64,000 nucleotides of DNA from Shimia sp047124445 (GCF_047124445.1 NZ_CP138921.1:1488001-1552000), one strand, 5' to 3'. Shown: positions 1 to 8,433, counted from the stretch's first letter. A program made the numbers and translations. Notes: generated from the letters alone by a model not told the origin.

Positions 1-615
1 GGTTGGGTGCTTCGCCAGTTCCTTGTTGAAGTCTTTGAAGTCCGCGTGCTGTGGGCCGGAAACCTTGGGACGGATCAAAGGTACAATCCAGGATTTTGGC
101 GGGGTCAGATATTTGACCAGATCGATTTCCAGTACCGTGTGCACATGCGGCGCGTGACGCACAGCCTCGGCCACCTTTTGGGCCACGTCGGTTTTGGGGA
201 AGCCTTTGAGAGTCACCACCACTTTGGCGTCAGTCTCGCGCAGGATGGCGGAGATCTGCTCCGGCTCCAGCAGCGGGTTGATCGGGTTCACAATGCCCGC
301 AACCATGCCACCAAGCAGCGCATACATGGTCTCGTTACAGTTTGGCAGCACAAAAGCCACGGTGTCTTTCTCACCCACGCCCAGATCGCGGAACATATTG
401 GCCGCCTGGGTGGTCTTGGCGTGCAGCTGTGACCAGGTGACGGTTTCGGCTTTGTCTTTGGGGCCAGAGAAGATCTGATAGCTGACCGCCGGACGGTTTG
501 GAAACTTGTCCTTGGTGTTGGTCAGCATCTCATAAACCGTGGTCGGGTTGTCCCGCTGATCCCACGGTTTTTCGTTCTCGATGGCTTTCAGGTCTGCCAA
601 AGATTCAAAGCTCAT
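1..615 (-). CDS. AMP-forming acyl-CoA synthetase, N-terminal part (cut by window edge)
   Basis: The reading frame is open for 205 codons from an ATG at 615 down to base 1, so only the N-terminal third is present. The visible part has the layout of class I adenylate-forming enzymes: a region reading VTWSQLHAKTTQAANMFRDL, then VAFVLPNCNETMYALLGGMV and NPINPLLEPEQI, as in fatty-acyl/aryl-CoA synthetases. The ATP-binding P-loop and the lysine domain lie outside the window, so the substrate cannot be read. A purine-rich GGGGGGAGA sits just upstream of the ATG. The upstream gene on the same strand is the ABC transporter, 240 bp away, so the two are probably separate units. Confidence 0.8.
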   Translation of the reverse strand, partial: MSFESLADLKAIENEKPWDQRDNPTTVYEMLTNTKDKFPNRPAVSYQIFSGPKDKAETVTWSQLHAKTTQAANMFRDLGVGEKDTVAFVLPNCNETMYALLGGMVAGIVNPINPLLEPEQISAILRETDAKVVVTLKGFPKTDVAQKVAEAVRHAPHVHTVLEIDLVKYLTPPKSWIVPLIRPKVSGPQHADFKDFNKELAKHPT

Positions 616-818
616 AGTCTATTCTCCCCCCTTGGGTTGCTTGCCCCAATCCGCCGGACCTCCGCCAGTCCGACCCACGTTGGACGCGTTCCGTCAAGAT
701 GATCCCAAAAACACCCTGCGCCCCGTTCAAGGCCAGCCGAACCTAAGGTCAAGCGGACCTGAAACGTTACGTCAGATTAACCGTAAAAGGGATGCAGTCC
801 ACCTCAAAATCAGCCTGT

Positions 819-847
819 GGTCGCGCGCGCTTTGGCGCGGCGCGACC
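819..847 (-). terminator. GC-rich stem-loop after the ABC transporter
   Basis: Perfect 8-bp arms GGTCGCGC (819-826) and GCGCGACC (840-847) enclose a second short GCGC/GCGC stem. It begins 9 bp past the stop codon of the minus-strand ABC transporter. No uridine run follows on the minus strand, so it may be a transcript-stabilising 3' end and not a classical intrinsic terminator. The rest of 616-855 shows nothing recognisable. Confidence 0.4.
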
Positions 848-855
848 TTACTGAT

Positions 856-2649
856 TTAGGCAGCGCCCGCGGTGAATTGAAGACGCGCCAGTTTGGCGTA
901 GAGACCGCCTTCGGCCACCAGGTCGTCATGACGGCCCTGGGCCACGATGCGCCCCTCTTCCATCACGATGATGCGGTCGGCTTTTTTCACGGTGGCCAAA
1001 CGGTGGGCCACTATGATGGTGGTGCGACTCTCGGCCAGTTCATCCACTGCCGCCTGCACCAGACGCTCGCTTTCCGCGTCCAAGGCTGAGGTGGCCTCAT
1101 CCAAGAGCAGCACCGGCGCGTCGCGCAGGATGGCGCGGGCGATGGCGATGCGCTGTTTCTGACCACCAGACAGCATCACGCCGCGTTCGCCGAGCGGGCT
1201 GTCGTAGCCTTCTGGCAGCGCGGTGATGAACTCATGCGCGGCGGCGGCTTTGGCAGCGGCTTCCACCTCAGCATCGGTGGCGTCCAGACGGCCAAAGCGG
1301 ATGTTTTCCCGCGCGCTGTCCGCAAAGATCACCGGGTCCTGCGGGACCAGCGCCATGTGCTGGCGGAAGTCATCGCGCTGCATGGTTTCAAGCGCCATGC
1401 CATCGAGCTTCACCTGCCCTTTGGACGGATCATAGAAGCGCTGGATCATCTGGATGATCGTGGTTTTGCCAGCGCCGGATGGGCCAACCAGCGCAACCGT
1501 CTCGCCGGGTTGAATGGTCAGGGTCACGTTATCCAGCGCAGAAATATTCGGACGCGACGGATATTGGAACGACACGTCTTCAAAGGCGATTTCACCTTTG
1601 ACCGGTTCGGTCAGCGCCATAGGCTGTGCCGGATCGTTCACGGTATCCTCGGCATGCAGCAATTCCACCAGCCGTTCGGTTGCCCCGGCGGCGCGTTGCA
1701 GCTCGCTCCAGATTTCAGACAAAGCCCCTACGGCGCCTGCCACCATCACCGAATAGATCACAAACTGCACCAGAACGCCGACACTCATGCCGCCGGCGCG
1801 CACGTCTCGTGCGCCCATCCAGAGCACAACCACAACGCCGGTGAAGATCAAGAAGATCACAATCATTGTCAGCAGGGCGCGGGTGTTGATCCGGCGCATG
1901 GCTGCACCGAGCGACAGGTCGGTCACGCGGTTGAAGTTGGTGCGAGACTGCGCCTCATGGGTAAACGCTTGCACGGTTTGCACGGACAACAGGGCCTCTG
2001 ACGCATTGCCGGAGCTTTCCGCAATCCAATCCTGGTTTTCACGGCTGAGTTTGCGCAGGCGGCGGCCCAACACCATGATCGGCACAATCACCAACGGCAC
2101 CACCAGCAGCACCATCAAGGTCAATTTGGTGGAGGTGAACAGCATCAGAACCAACCCGCCAAGGAACAGCAGAACGTTGCGCAGAGCGATGGAGATCGAC
2201 GAGCCGATGACGGATTGGATCACCGTGGTGTCCGTGGTGATCCGGCTGAGCACTTCGCCGGTCATCAGGTTTTCAAAAAACGCCGGGCTCATGTTGATCA
2301 CCCGCGCAAACACGGCCTTGCGGATGTCGGTCACCACCAACTCGCCAAGCCGTGTCACCAGCAAATAGCGCAGCGCCGTTCCTACGGCGAGCATTGCGGC
2401 AATACCCAGCGCGGCGAGGAAATACTTGTCCAAAAGCGCGTCGCTTTCGGTGCCAAAGTTGTCCACCACGCGGCGCACGGCCACCGGCAACATCAAGGAC
2501 ACAGAGGCAGTCAGCGTCAGCGCGCAAAGCGCCAGTACCACCAGCAACCGGTAAGGGGCCAAAAACGGGCGCAATCCCCGCAGAGCGCCGATGTTTTTGC
2601 TTTTCTCACGGTCAAGTTCCGCGTTTGCTTGCTGCGGTTGTCTGGCCAT
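856..2649 (-). CDS. ABC half-transporter, permease fused to ATPase (MsbA/multidrug type)
   Basis: A 597-residue ABC exporter half-transporter of the usual family length. The N-terminal ~330 residues form the six-helix membrane domain. The C-terminal ~240 residues form the nucleotide-binding domain with Walker A GPSGAGKTT, signature LSGGQKQR, Walker B VLLLDEATSALD and switch histidine in VAHRLAT. All catalytic motifs are intact, so it should work as a homodimer in the inner membrane exporting a lipid, peptide or drug-like molecule. The substrate cannot be inferred. It is a single gene with no adjacent periplasmic partner. MsbA and ABCB10-like exporters are the closest groups; which one is open. 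Confidence 0.9.
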   Translation of the reverse strand: MARQPQQANAELDREKSKNIGALRGLRPFLAPYRLLVVLALCALTLTASVSLMLPVAVRRVVDNFGTESDALLDKYFLAALGIAAMLAVGTALRYLLVTRLGELVVTDIRKAVFARVINMSPAFFENLMTGEVLSRITTDTTVIQSVIGSSISIALRNVLLFLGGLVLMLFTSTKLTLMVLLVVPLVIVPIMVLGRRLRKLSRENQDWIAESSGNASEALLSVQTVQAFTHEAQSRTNFNRVTDLSLGAAMRRINTRALLTMIVIFLIFTGVVVVLWMGARDVRAGGMSVGVLVQFVIYSVMVAGAVGALSEIWSELQRAAGATERLVELLHAEDTVNDPAQPMALTEPVKGEIAFEDVSFQYPSRPNISALDNVTLTIQPGETVALVGPSGAGKTTIIQMIQRFYDPSKGQVKLDGMALETMQRDDFRQHMALVPQDPVIFADSARENIRFGRLDATDAEVEAAAKAAAAHEFITALPEGYDSPLGERGVMLSGGQKQRIAIARAILRDAPVLLLDEATSALDAESERLVQAAVDELAESRTTIIVAHRLATVKKADRIIVMEEGRIVAQGRHDDLVAEGGLYAKLARLQFTAGAA

Positions 2650-2798
2650 CTTCGGGTCCTTGGCTTTGGTGTTAGCCGTTAGTGGACGCAGCGCGCGGGC
2701 GGGTCAAGCCGTCAGATATGCATAAGGCCCATGCAGACCTGCGACATGGCATAGCAGGGCGTGCCAGAAGCTTGAATTGTCAGGAAGTTTGACCTTGG

Positions 2799-2869
2799 AG
2801 CGGGTAGCGGGAATCGAACCCGCACCTTAAGCTTGGAAGGCTCTTATGATACCATTTCACCATACCCGC
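2799..2869 (-). tRNA. tRNA-Gly (anticodon UCC)
   Basis: Read on the minus strand, the acceptor arms GCGGGTA and TACCCGC pair with discriminator U. The D arm GTGA/TCAT, the anticodon loop CTTCCAA (anticodon UCC) and the T arm GCGGG-TTCGATT-CCCGC are all present. Length is 71 nt and no CCA is encoded. The outermost anticodon-stem pair is an A-A mismatch, which is tolerable. It stands alone between the ABC transporter and the lyase gene. Confidence 0.93.
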
Positions 2870-2980
2870 CCGAGGTTTGCTTGATGTATTTCAGCCTCTC
2901 GGGGAGGTCAAGTGGGTTCGCAGCGTTTCCCGCAACTTGGGCGATTTTTGTTGATGGGCGGGAGGTTGGCCCGCGCGGCT

Positions 2981-3817
2981 TTAGCTTTCCTTGGAAACTG
3001 TTTCGTCTTCGATCGGGTTTGGTCCGGTGTAGGTCCAGCGGTAGTGCGGCGGGGTTGGCCCCTTGTTGCGCCCGCCCTGCCCCATTTGCTCCCAGGCATG
3101 GGCAATCACGCCAACCGAGCGCGACAAGCAGAACAACCCGCGCGCCAAGGGTCCGGCAAACCCCAACTCGGCGTAGACCACCGCCGTGGCGCCATCGATG
3201 TTCATCGGCACCGGCTTACCTTTGCGGATGTTGAGTTCCGTCTGCAGGACGCGACCAATGGTGGCAAAGCGCCCCGAGACCACGCCTTGGTTGGCGGCTT
3301 CATCAACCAGTTGAAGTAAGCGCGGCGCCCGTGGGTCTTCGGGCTTGTGGAAGCGGTGGCCAAAGCCGGGAATGAACTTACCGCGCTCTGCCTGCCATCT
3401 GTCGATCATTTCCAGGGTGGCGGCTTGTAAGCCCGCGCCTTGCTGCACCGCGTCGTCGATCCATGTGTAGAGTTCAACCGCTTGCTCTCCGGCCCCGCCG
3501 TGCACGTCATCCAGAAAGTTCACCGCCGAAGCCATCGCACCGTTGAGCCCCAACCCACAGGTCACCGCCATACGTGCGGCGGCGATCGAGGGCGCTTGCG
3601 GGCCGTGATCCACCGCAGCGACCAACGCGCATTCCAGTAGACGCGCTTGTTCCGGCGTTGGCAGATCGCCGCGCGTCATCAGCCAGATCATTTGCGGGAA
3701 GGTCACATTGCCAATCAGGTCTTGAATGTCATGGCCACGGAAACGGATCTGGCCGGGGGCCATGTCGATGATCGAGGTGGACCACCAATCGGACACATCA
3801 GAGTTAGGATTTGTCAT
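2981..3817 (-). CDS. Citrate-synthase-fold protein, citryl-CoA lyase type
   Basis: A 278-residue short member of the citrate synthase superfamily; true citrate synthases are ~370-430 residues. The catalytic signatures are present: the first histidine in DDVHGGAGEQA, the second in GFGHRFHKPEDPRAP, and an acidic residue in MNIDGATAVVYAE at the place of the citrate synthase Asp. Proteins of this size are usually called citryl-CoA lyase, cleaving a 3-hydroxy-3-carboxyacyl-CoA into acetyl-CoA and an oxoacid. Its ATG overlaps the stop of the upstream CaiB-type CoA-transferase by 4 bp. The two are thus translationally coupled and probably consecutive: CoA activation, then C-C cleavage. The actual substrate is inference. 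Confidence 0.75.
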   Translation of the reverse strand: MTNPNSDVSDWWSTSIIDMAPGQIRFRGHDIQDLIGNVTFPQMIWLMTRGDLPTPEQARLLECALVAAVDHGPQAPSIAAARMAVTCGLGLNGAMASAVNFLDDVHGGAGEQAVELYTWIDDAVQQGAGLQAATLEMIDRWQAERGKFIPGFGHRFHKPEDPRAPRLLQLVDEAANQGVVSGRFATIGRVLQTELNIRKGKPVPMNIDGATAVVYAELGFAGPLARGLFCLSRSVGVIAHAWEQMGQGGRNKGPTPPHYRWTYTGPNPIEDETVSKES

Positions 3818-5004
3818 ATCGCACCGCCTTGTTTCAGAGTTTCGACGTCAGCTTCAGAAAGTCCGAGGCTGCCGTAGATAGCTTCGTTGTCCTGCCCCAA
3901 TTCCGGCGGCGGGCTATCGACCGTCAGCGGCAAGCCATCCAGCTTCACGCCGGTGGTGACGACGTCAATGTCCCGCCCCACACCCGGCACATCGGGGAAG
4001 CAGTGCAGAAAGCCTCGGTCGGCGATCTGCGGCATGTCGAGCACCTCTGGCACGGTCAGAACGGCGCCTGCAGGCACGCCAATTTTGTTGAGTTCTTTCG
4101 CCCAATCGCGCGCCGGGCGGGTTTTGAGAACCGCCTCCAGCTCCGCCTTCAGCGTCATTCTGTTTGCCTTCCGACTCTCGCGCGTCGCGTACTCTGGACA
4201 GTCGCGCAGGGCTGCGAGGCCAAGGTGATCCGTCAAAAGGACCCACTGTTCGTCTTTATTGGCGGCAATATTGATCAAGCCGCCGCCAGCTTCAAACGCG
4301 CCGGAGGGCGCGGAAGTGGGGTTTTCGTTGCCATTGGCCTGTGGCGTGACGCCAGCAATCAGATAGTTGGACACGGCCCAGCCCATGGTGGCCAACACAG
4401 CTTCCAACATGGAGACATCAATAAACGTGCCACGCGGACGGGCGTTGAGCGCGGCGGCGATGGCAAAGGCTGCCGTGATGCCCCCCACTGTGTCGGCAAT
4501 CGGGTAGCCCACCCGCAGTGGCGCGCTGTCCGCATCGCCGGTGACCGACATCACACCAGATGTGCCTTGGATGATCTGATCGTAGGCCGGTCGGTGCTTC
4601 CACGGGCCGTCTTGGCCAAAGCCCGAAATGGCGCAGTAGATCAGGTCCGGCTTGATCTCTTTCAGACGGTCATACCCAACGCCCAACCGATCCATCACCC
4701 CGGGGCGGAAGTTCTCCACCACCACATCGGCGGTCGCAACTAGCTTTTCAAACAGCGCTTTGCCATCAGGATTTTTGAGGTTCACCGTCACCGACTTTTT
4801 CCCAGCGTTTTGGGCGAGAAAGGACACCCCCATGTTGTTTTGGCTCAACTCGGGATCGGCCCCCAATTGTCGCGCAAGATCGCCACGCCCGACCGCTTCG
4901 ACCTTGATCACCTCTGCCCCCATATGGGCCAGTTGGTGACAGGCAAAAGGGCCTGCGAGCACGTTCGTAAGGTCCAGAACGCGAATGTCCGTGAGTGGTT
5001 TCAT
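3814..5004 (-). CDS. Class III CoA-transferase (CaiB/BaiF family)
   Basis: The 396-residue length is typical of the family. The start at 5004 is chosen because MKPLTDIRVLDLTNVLAGPF is the canonical N-terminus and AGGACA lies upstream; the open frame continues to 5163 but that stretch is not protein-like. The nucleophilic Asp region is seen as VVENFRPGVMDRLGVGYD, and the family motif ISGFGQDGPW is clear. The reaction is transfer of CoA between a donor acyl-CoA and a carboxylic acid in the cytoplasm. It is followed, with a 4-bp overlap, by the citryl-CoA lyase-like gene. An IclR regulator is transcribed divergently 83 bp away and is the probable regulator. Confidence 0.85.
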   Translation of the reverse strand: MKPLTDIRVLDLTNVLAGPFACHQLAHMGAEVIKVEAVGRGDLARQLGADPELSQNNMGVSFLAQNAGKKSVTVNLKNPDGKALFEKLVATADVVVENFRPGVMDRLGVGYDRLKEIKPDLIYCAISGFGQDGPWKHRPAYDQIIQGTSGVMSVTGDADSAPLRVGYPIADTVGGITAAFAIAAALNARPRGTFIDVSMLEAVLATMGWAVSNYLIAGVTPQANGNENPTSAPSGAFEAGGGLINIAANKDEQWVLLTDHLGLAALRDCPEYATRESRKANRMTLKAELEAVLKTRPARDWAKELNKIGVPAGAVLTVPEVLDMPQIADRGFLHCFPDVPGVGRDIDVVTTGVKLDGLPLTVDSPPPELGQDNEAIYGSLGLSEADVETLKQGGAI

Positions 5005-5049
5005 GGGATGTCCTTTCGCCTTGGGAGCTAGACGTGTGACCCAATCAGT

Positions 5050-5073
5050 GCAACAGATAGGCAAAGTTGTTGC
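5050..5073. promoter_or_regulatory. Inverted repeat in the caiB-like/iclR divergent promoter
   Basis: GCAACA at 5050-5055 and TGTTGC at 5068-5073 are perfect inverted arms separated by 12 bp. They lie in the 83-bp gap between the CoA-transferase start and the IclR start, ending 14 bp before the IclR ATG. This is a candidate IclR-family operator that could control both directions. No footprint evidence exists here; six-base arms can arise by chance. Confidence 0.4.
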
Positions 5074-5087
5074 GCAGAGTGGAACAC

Positions 5088-5765
5088 ATGCCCGAGAACC
5101 GCGTTGAGTCCGTTGAAAAGGCCCTTTCGATCCTGGAAGCGTTTTCAGCTGAACGGCGCTCACTCACGCTAACGGAAATCGCCAAGGAAACCGGGCTGTA
5201 CAAAAGCAATGTCTCGCGACTGGCAGCGTCATTGGAGCGCTATGGCTACCTCAAACGCGATGCGGACCGGCGGTTTCGGCTCGGGCCAGCGTTGTGGCGG
5301 TTGGGCACGCTCTATCGGCGCAATTTTGAGATGGGGGATGCCATACGGCCTGTGTTGCGGCAGCTGGTGGTGGAAACCGCAGAGACAGCGTCGTTCTATG
5401 TGCTCGATCAGGACGAGCGGCTGTGTCTCTATCGGGAGAACTCCCCAGAACCGGTGCGCCACCATTTGGACGAAGGCGCGCGGCTGACGCTCCGCGCCGG
5501 GGCGGCGGGGCATGTGCTGGCGGCGCATAGTTTGCAAGAGGCTGCGGCGAAAGTACGTCTCAAGACGGATGGCAGTTGCACCTCGGCGGGCGAGCGCAAT
5601 CCGCATATTGCCTCAGCCGCGGCGCCGGTTGTGGATGCCACAGGGCAGTTTCACGGGGCTTTGGCGGTGTCTGGGCCTTTAGAACGGCTCAGCGGTGACG
5701 CGCTGGAATTGGCGCGGCTGCGCGTGTTGCTGGCGGCCCAAGGGCTGGGCCGCGACATCCTTTAG
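5088..5765 (+). CDS. IclR-family transcriptional regulator
   Basis: 225 residues from the ATG at 5088, chosen over an upstream in-frame TTG at 5067 because MPENRVESVEKALSILEAFS is the standard IclR N-terminus. A winged helix-turn-helix spans residues ~8-70 (LTLTEIAKETGLYKSNVSRL, then the wing with RRFRLGPALWRLG). The C-terminal ~150 residues form the effector-binding GAF-like domain. It is somewhat shorter than the usual ~250. It is divergent from the CoA-transferase/lyase pair and probably regulates them in response to a carboxylate. Its stop overlaps the stop of a short convergent ORF. Confidence 0.88.
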   Translation: MPENRVESVEKALSILEAFSAERRSLTLTEIAKETGLYKSNVSRLAASLERYGYLKRDADRRFRLGPALWRLGTLYRRNFEMGDAIRPVLRQLVVETAETASFYVLDQDERLCLYRENSPEPVRHHLDEGARLTLRAGAAGHVLAAHSLQEAAAKVRLKTDGSCTSAGERNPHIASAAAPVVDATGQFHGALAVSGPLERLSGDALELARLRVLLAAQGLGRDIL

Positions 5766-5905
5766 AGGAACAGCAAGTCAATCGCCGTCAGCACAAGAAA
5801 CACCGGGATCGAAATCACGGTGGCCAGAAGCACGGCGCTGGCCTTGGTCCATTTCACGGTGGGCGCAAAGTGCCCCATTACGGCGGATTGTTTTGACTTT
5901 CTCAT
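5762..5905 (-). CDS. Small single-span membrane protein (47 aa), function unknown
   Basis: An open frame of 47 codons on the minus strand begins MRKSKQSAVMGHFAP and ends in a hydrophobic segment (ASAVLLATVISIPVFLVLTA then IDLLFL) that would span the inner membrane once. Third codon positions from the second methionine (residue 10) onward are GC-rich as in neighbouring genes. The frame stops exactly at the convergent IclR stop, overlapping by 4 bp. The ribosome site is weak (GAAAGA), and residue 10 could be the real start. I do not recognise the family; it could be a small membrane regulator or a chance ORF. Confidence 0.45.
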   Translation of the reverse strand: MRKSKQSAVMGHFAPTVKWTKASAVLLATVISIPVFLVLTAIDLLFL

Positions 5906-5912
5906 TCTTTCA

Positions 5913-5927
5913 TTAACCATGAATTAG
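5913..5927. promoter_or_regulatory. CtrA-box-like site
   Basis: TTAACCATGAATTAG matches the alphaproteobacterial CtrA pattern TTAA-N7-TTAA with one mismatch. It lies between the 47-aa ORF and the acetyltransferase gene and could serve either. It is a pattern match only. Confidence 0.3.
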
Positions 5928-5950
5928 GTTTCAGATGCGTTAATGGGGAC

Positions 5951-6829
5951 ATGTTGGATGTCTCCCTGCCCCTCCCCACGCGCCCGTTGCAGCAAAGTGA
6001 TGAATACCGTCAGGCTTTGTCGCTGACCGAGACGCAGACCAAGACGCTGCGCGACGGCACCTTGGTGCTGCGCCGCAAGATCGGCGGCGTGAATATCGCC
6101 ATGCTGCCGCGCGCCACAATTGAGAAAGCCACCCTACCCGGACTGATCCGCGAGGCGGGCTTGCTGCGCGAGGTGTTGGTGATCAACCCGGATCATCCCG
6201 CGCCTTGGTTGGGCAATCTGGGCGCGGTGCCAGTCATGACGCCACCCCATGTGGCGGAACTGGACCTGACCGGAGATCTGCGCGGACAGTTGCATCAGAA
6301 ATGGCGCAACCGGTTGGTGTTTGCCGAAGGACAAGGTCTGCGCGTGACGCGACAGAACCTGCCGATCAAACCTGACAACTGGATTTTGCAGCAGGACGCG
6401 CAGCAACAGGCATCGCGCGGCTATGCGACATGGTCAGACGCGTTGACGCTGGCCTACAGCAAGGCCAACCGTGGAAGCGCAAAACTGTTCACCGCCTTTG
6501 ACGGCAAAGAGCCGGTCGCGGCGATGTTGTTCCTGTGTCACGGCGACAGCGCGACCTATCACATCAGCCACACCACCGAAGCGGGCCGCGCGGCCAGCGC
6601 GCACAACCTGCTTTTGTGGGAAGGCATGACCTGGCTGGCCAACAAAGGCGTGACCATGCTGGAACTGGGCCAGGTGGACACCGAGAAAGCCGCCGGATTG
6701 GCGCGGTTTAAACTGGGTACCGGCGCCACCCTGCGGCCCTTAGGCGGCAGTTGGATTTGGTGGCCACCGTTGGGCAAGCTACTGTCACCATTGAGGCTTT
6801 TGGACCGCAAGGCAATGACGGCAGGTTAA
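5951..6829 (+). CDS. GNAT/FemAB-like acetyltransferase
   Basis: A 292-residue protein resembling the GNAT-fold, FemAB/BioF2-like group found in Rhodobacterales. The C-terminal half has the characteristic stretch AYSKANRGSAKLFTAFDGK, then MLFLCHGDSATYHISHTTE and GVTMLELGQVDTEKAAGLAR. Such proteins transfer acyl or aminoacyl groups, but the acceptor is unknown. No signal peptide or membrane span is visible, so it is cytoplasmic. It converges with the RidA gene, sharing 4 bp at the stops. The start at 5951 follows GGGGAC closely. Confidence in the fold is good; a function is not assignable. Confidence 0.7.
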   Translation: MLDVSLPLPTRPLQQSDEYRQALSLTETQTKTLRDGTLVLRRKIGGVNIAMLPRATIEKATLPGLIREAGLLREVLVINPDHPAPWLGNLGAVPVMTPPHVAELDLTGDLRGQLHQKWRNRLVFAEGQGLRVTRQNLPIKPDNWILQQDAQQQASRGYATWSDALTLAYSKANRGSAKLFTAFDGKEPVAAMLFLCHGDSATYHISHTTEAGRAASAHNLLLWEGMTWLANKGVTMLELGQVDTEKAAGLARFKLGTGATLRPLGGSWIWWPPLGKLLSPLRLLDRKAMTAG

Positions 6830-7227
6830 CCCCTGCCGATGTGCGCCGTGGCTTCGATCTCCAAAAGCGCTTCGTCTTCCACAAGATCAGCAACGACCAC
6901 CAAAGACATGGCCGGGAAATGTCGCCCCATCACGGCGCGGTAGGCCTGTCCTACCTCGCGTTGATGCGCGAGGTATTCAGATTTGCTTTTCACAAACCAT
7001 GTGAGCCGCGCAATGTCGCTGGGTTGCCCGCCAGCCGCTTCGACGATCTCACGGATGTTCTGCAGAACCTGCGTCATCTGGCCAATGAAATCATGGCTTT
7101 CAAAGACCTTCTGACTGTTCCAGCCAATTTGCCCGCCAATGTGCAGCGTGCCGTCCTCGGCCAACATGCCGTTGGCGTAACCCAACGCGGGCGCCCAGCC
7201 CTCAGGATGTATTGTTTTCAAACCCAT
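6826..7227 (-). CDS. RidA-family enamine/imine deaminase homologue
   Basis: 133 residues, the usual length of the YjgF/YER057c/UK114 family. The N-terminus PALGYANGMLAEDGTLHIGG and the conserved GQIGWN and QVLQNIREIVEAAGG segments support the family. RidA proteins hydrolyse reactive enamines and imines, such as 2-aminoacrylate, in the cytoplasm. It is the last gene of the tryptophan/anthranilate operon, 10 bp after kynU. In this setting it may release ammonia from an enamine made during 2-aminobenzoyl-CoA breakdown, or protect against PLP-enzyme side products. The catalytic arginine of archetypal RidA was not located with certainty, so an activity claim would be premature. Confidence 0.85.
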   Translation of the reverse strand: MGLKTIHPEGWAPALGYANGMLAEDGTLHIGGQIGWNSQKVFESHDFIGQMTQVLQNIREIVEAAGGQPSDIARLTWFVKSKSEYLAHQREVGQAYRAVMGRHFPAMSLVVVADLVEDEALLEIEATAHIGRG

Positions 7228-7237
7228 GATCCTCGCC

Positions 7238-8431
7238 TCATGTCACGCGTGAGCGCACGTTGTACTTTTCTGCGCGCCAATGTTCATTGGCCATCACATC
7301 TTCGATGATCTCTGCCGCCGCGATGATGTCCGCATCGTCCAGATACAGCGGCGTGAATCCAAAGCGCATAATATTGGGCGCGCGGAAGTCACCAATCACG
7401 CCACGATCAATGATCGCCTGCATCGCCGGATAGCCGTGCTCAAAGGCAAAAGAGACTTGCGAGCCGCGCGCATTGGCATCCCGTGGGCTTGCCAGCGTCA
7501 GCATCGGACAGCGCGCCTCGACTTCCTTGATGAATAGATCAGACAGGCGCTGTGACGCGGCCCGTAGCTCCGCCATGTCGACACCATCCCAAGCCTTGAG
7601 CGCTTCTTGCAAAACGCCCAGTTGCAGGATCGGCGGCGTGCCCACCCGCATCCGCTCTGTGGCCGAGGCCGGACGGTAATTGAGCTCCATCGCAAAGGGC
7701 GCGTCATGGCCCAACCAGCCAGAGAGCGCCGGTTCTATACTCTCCACAATGTCAGGGCGCACATAGATAAACGCAGGCGCACCCGGACCGCCGTTCAGGT
7801 ATTTGTAAGTACACCCGACGGCAAACTCCGCATTGCTGCCCGCCATATCGACCTGCACCGCGCCAGCGGAATGCGCCAAGTCCCAGATCATCACCGCACC
7901 CACTTCATGTGCACGTTTGGTGATCGCGTCCATGTCGTGCATGCGGCCAGAGCGGTAATCCACCTGTGTCAGCATCACCACGGCGACCTCTTCGGTGATC
8001 GCGTCCGCCACATCTTCAGGTGCCGGTGTGCGCAGCTCATAGCCTTGATCCAACGTCTTGATCAGCCCTTCTGCCATGTAGAGATCGGAGGGAAAGTTGC
8101 CGTTGTCAGACAGGATCACCTTGCGGTCCGGGCGCATTTTTAGCGCCGCCGCCAAGGCCTGATAGACTTTGATCGACAGCGTGTCGCCTGTGGCCACAGA
8201 GCCCCCGGGCGCACCAATCAGGTCCGCAAGACGGTCGCCCACAACCTGCGGCAAGGCCATCCAACCGGCAGTGTTCCATGCCTTGATCAGTTGCCCACCC
8301 CACTCCTCAGTGATGGTTTTCTGCGCGCGCTCGGCCGCGCCCTTGGGCAGCACGCCCAGCGAGTTGCCGTCGAGGTAGATCACGCCGTCTGGCACATCAA
8401 ACAGCTCTTTTCTCGGAAGCGAAACGCCCAT
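7238..8431 (-). CDS. kynU: Kynureninase
   Basis: 397 residues from the ATG at 8431 (MGVSLPRKELFDVPDGVIYL); the frame extends 27 bp upstream into kynA, but this start lies just after the kynA stop. It is a PLP-dependent fold-type I enzyme with the typical YLDGNSLGVLPKGA near the N-terminus and WDLAHSAGAVQVD followed by TYKYLNGGPGAPAF, which contains the PLP-binding lysine. It cleaves kynurenine (or 3-hydroxykynurenine) to anthranilate (or 3-hydroxyanthranilate) plus alanine in the cytoplasm. It is directly downstream of kynA, and both sit downstream of the anthranilate-CoA genes, so anthranilate is the likely product used. Confidence 0.95.
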   Translation of the reverse strand: MGVSLPRKELFDVPDGVIYLDGNSLGVLPKGAAERAQKTITEEWGGQLIKAWNTAGWMALPQVVGDRLADLIGAPGGSVATGDTLSIKVYQALAAALKMRPDRKVILSDNGNFPSDLYMAEGLIKTLDQGYELRTPAPEDVADAITEEVAVVMLTQVDYRSGRMHDMDAITKRAHEVGAVMIWDLAHSAGAVQVDMAGSNAEFAVGCTYKYLNGGPGAPAFIYVRPDIVESIEPALSGWLGHDAPFAMELNYRPASATERMRVGTPPILQLGVLQEALKAWDGVDMAELRAASQRLSDLFIKEVEARCPMLTLASPRDANARGSQVSFAFEHGYPAMQAIIDRGVIGDFRAPNIMRFGFTPLYLDDADIIAAAEIIEDVMANEHWRAEKYNVRSRVT

Positions 8432-8433
8432 GC

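Noticed and set aside
1234..2001. 255-codon plus-strand frame within the ABC transporter
   Set aside because: Antisense shadow of the ATPase domain; no recognisable protein.
2981..3817. Calling this gene a housekeeping citrate synthase
   Set aside because: At 278 residues it is about a third too short and it overlaps a CoA-transferase gene; a citryl-CoA lyase-type role fits better.
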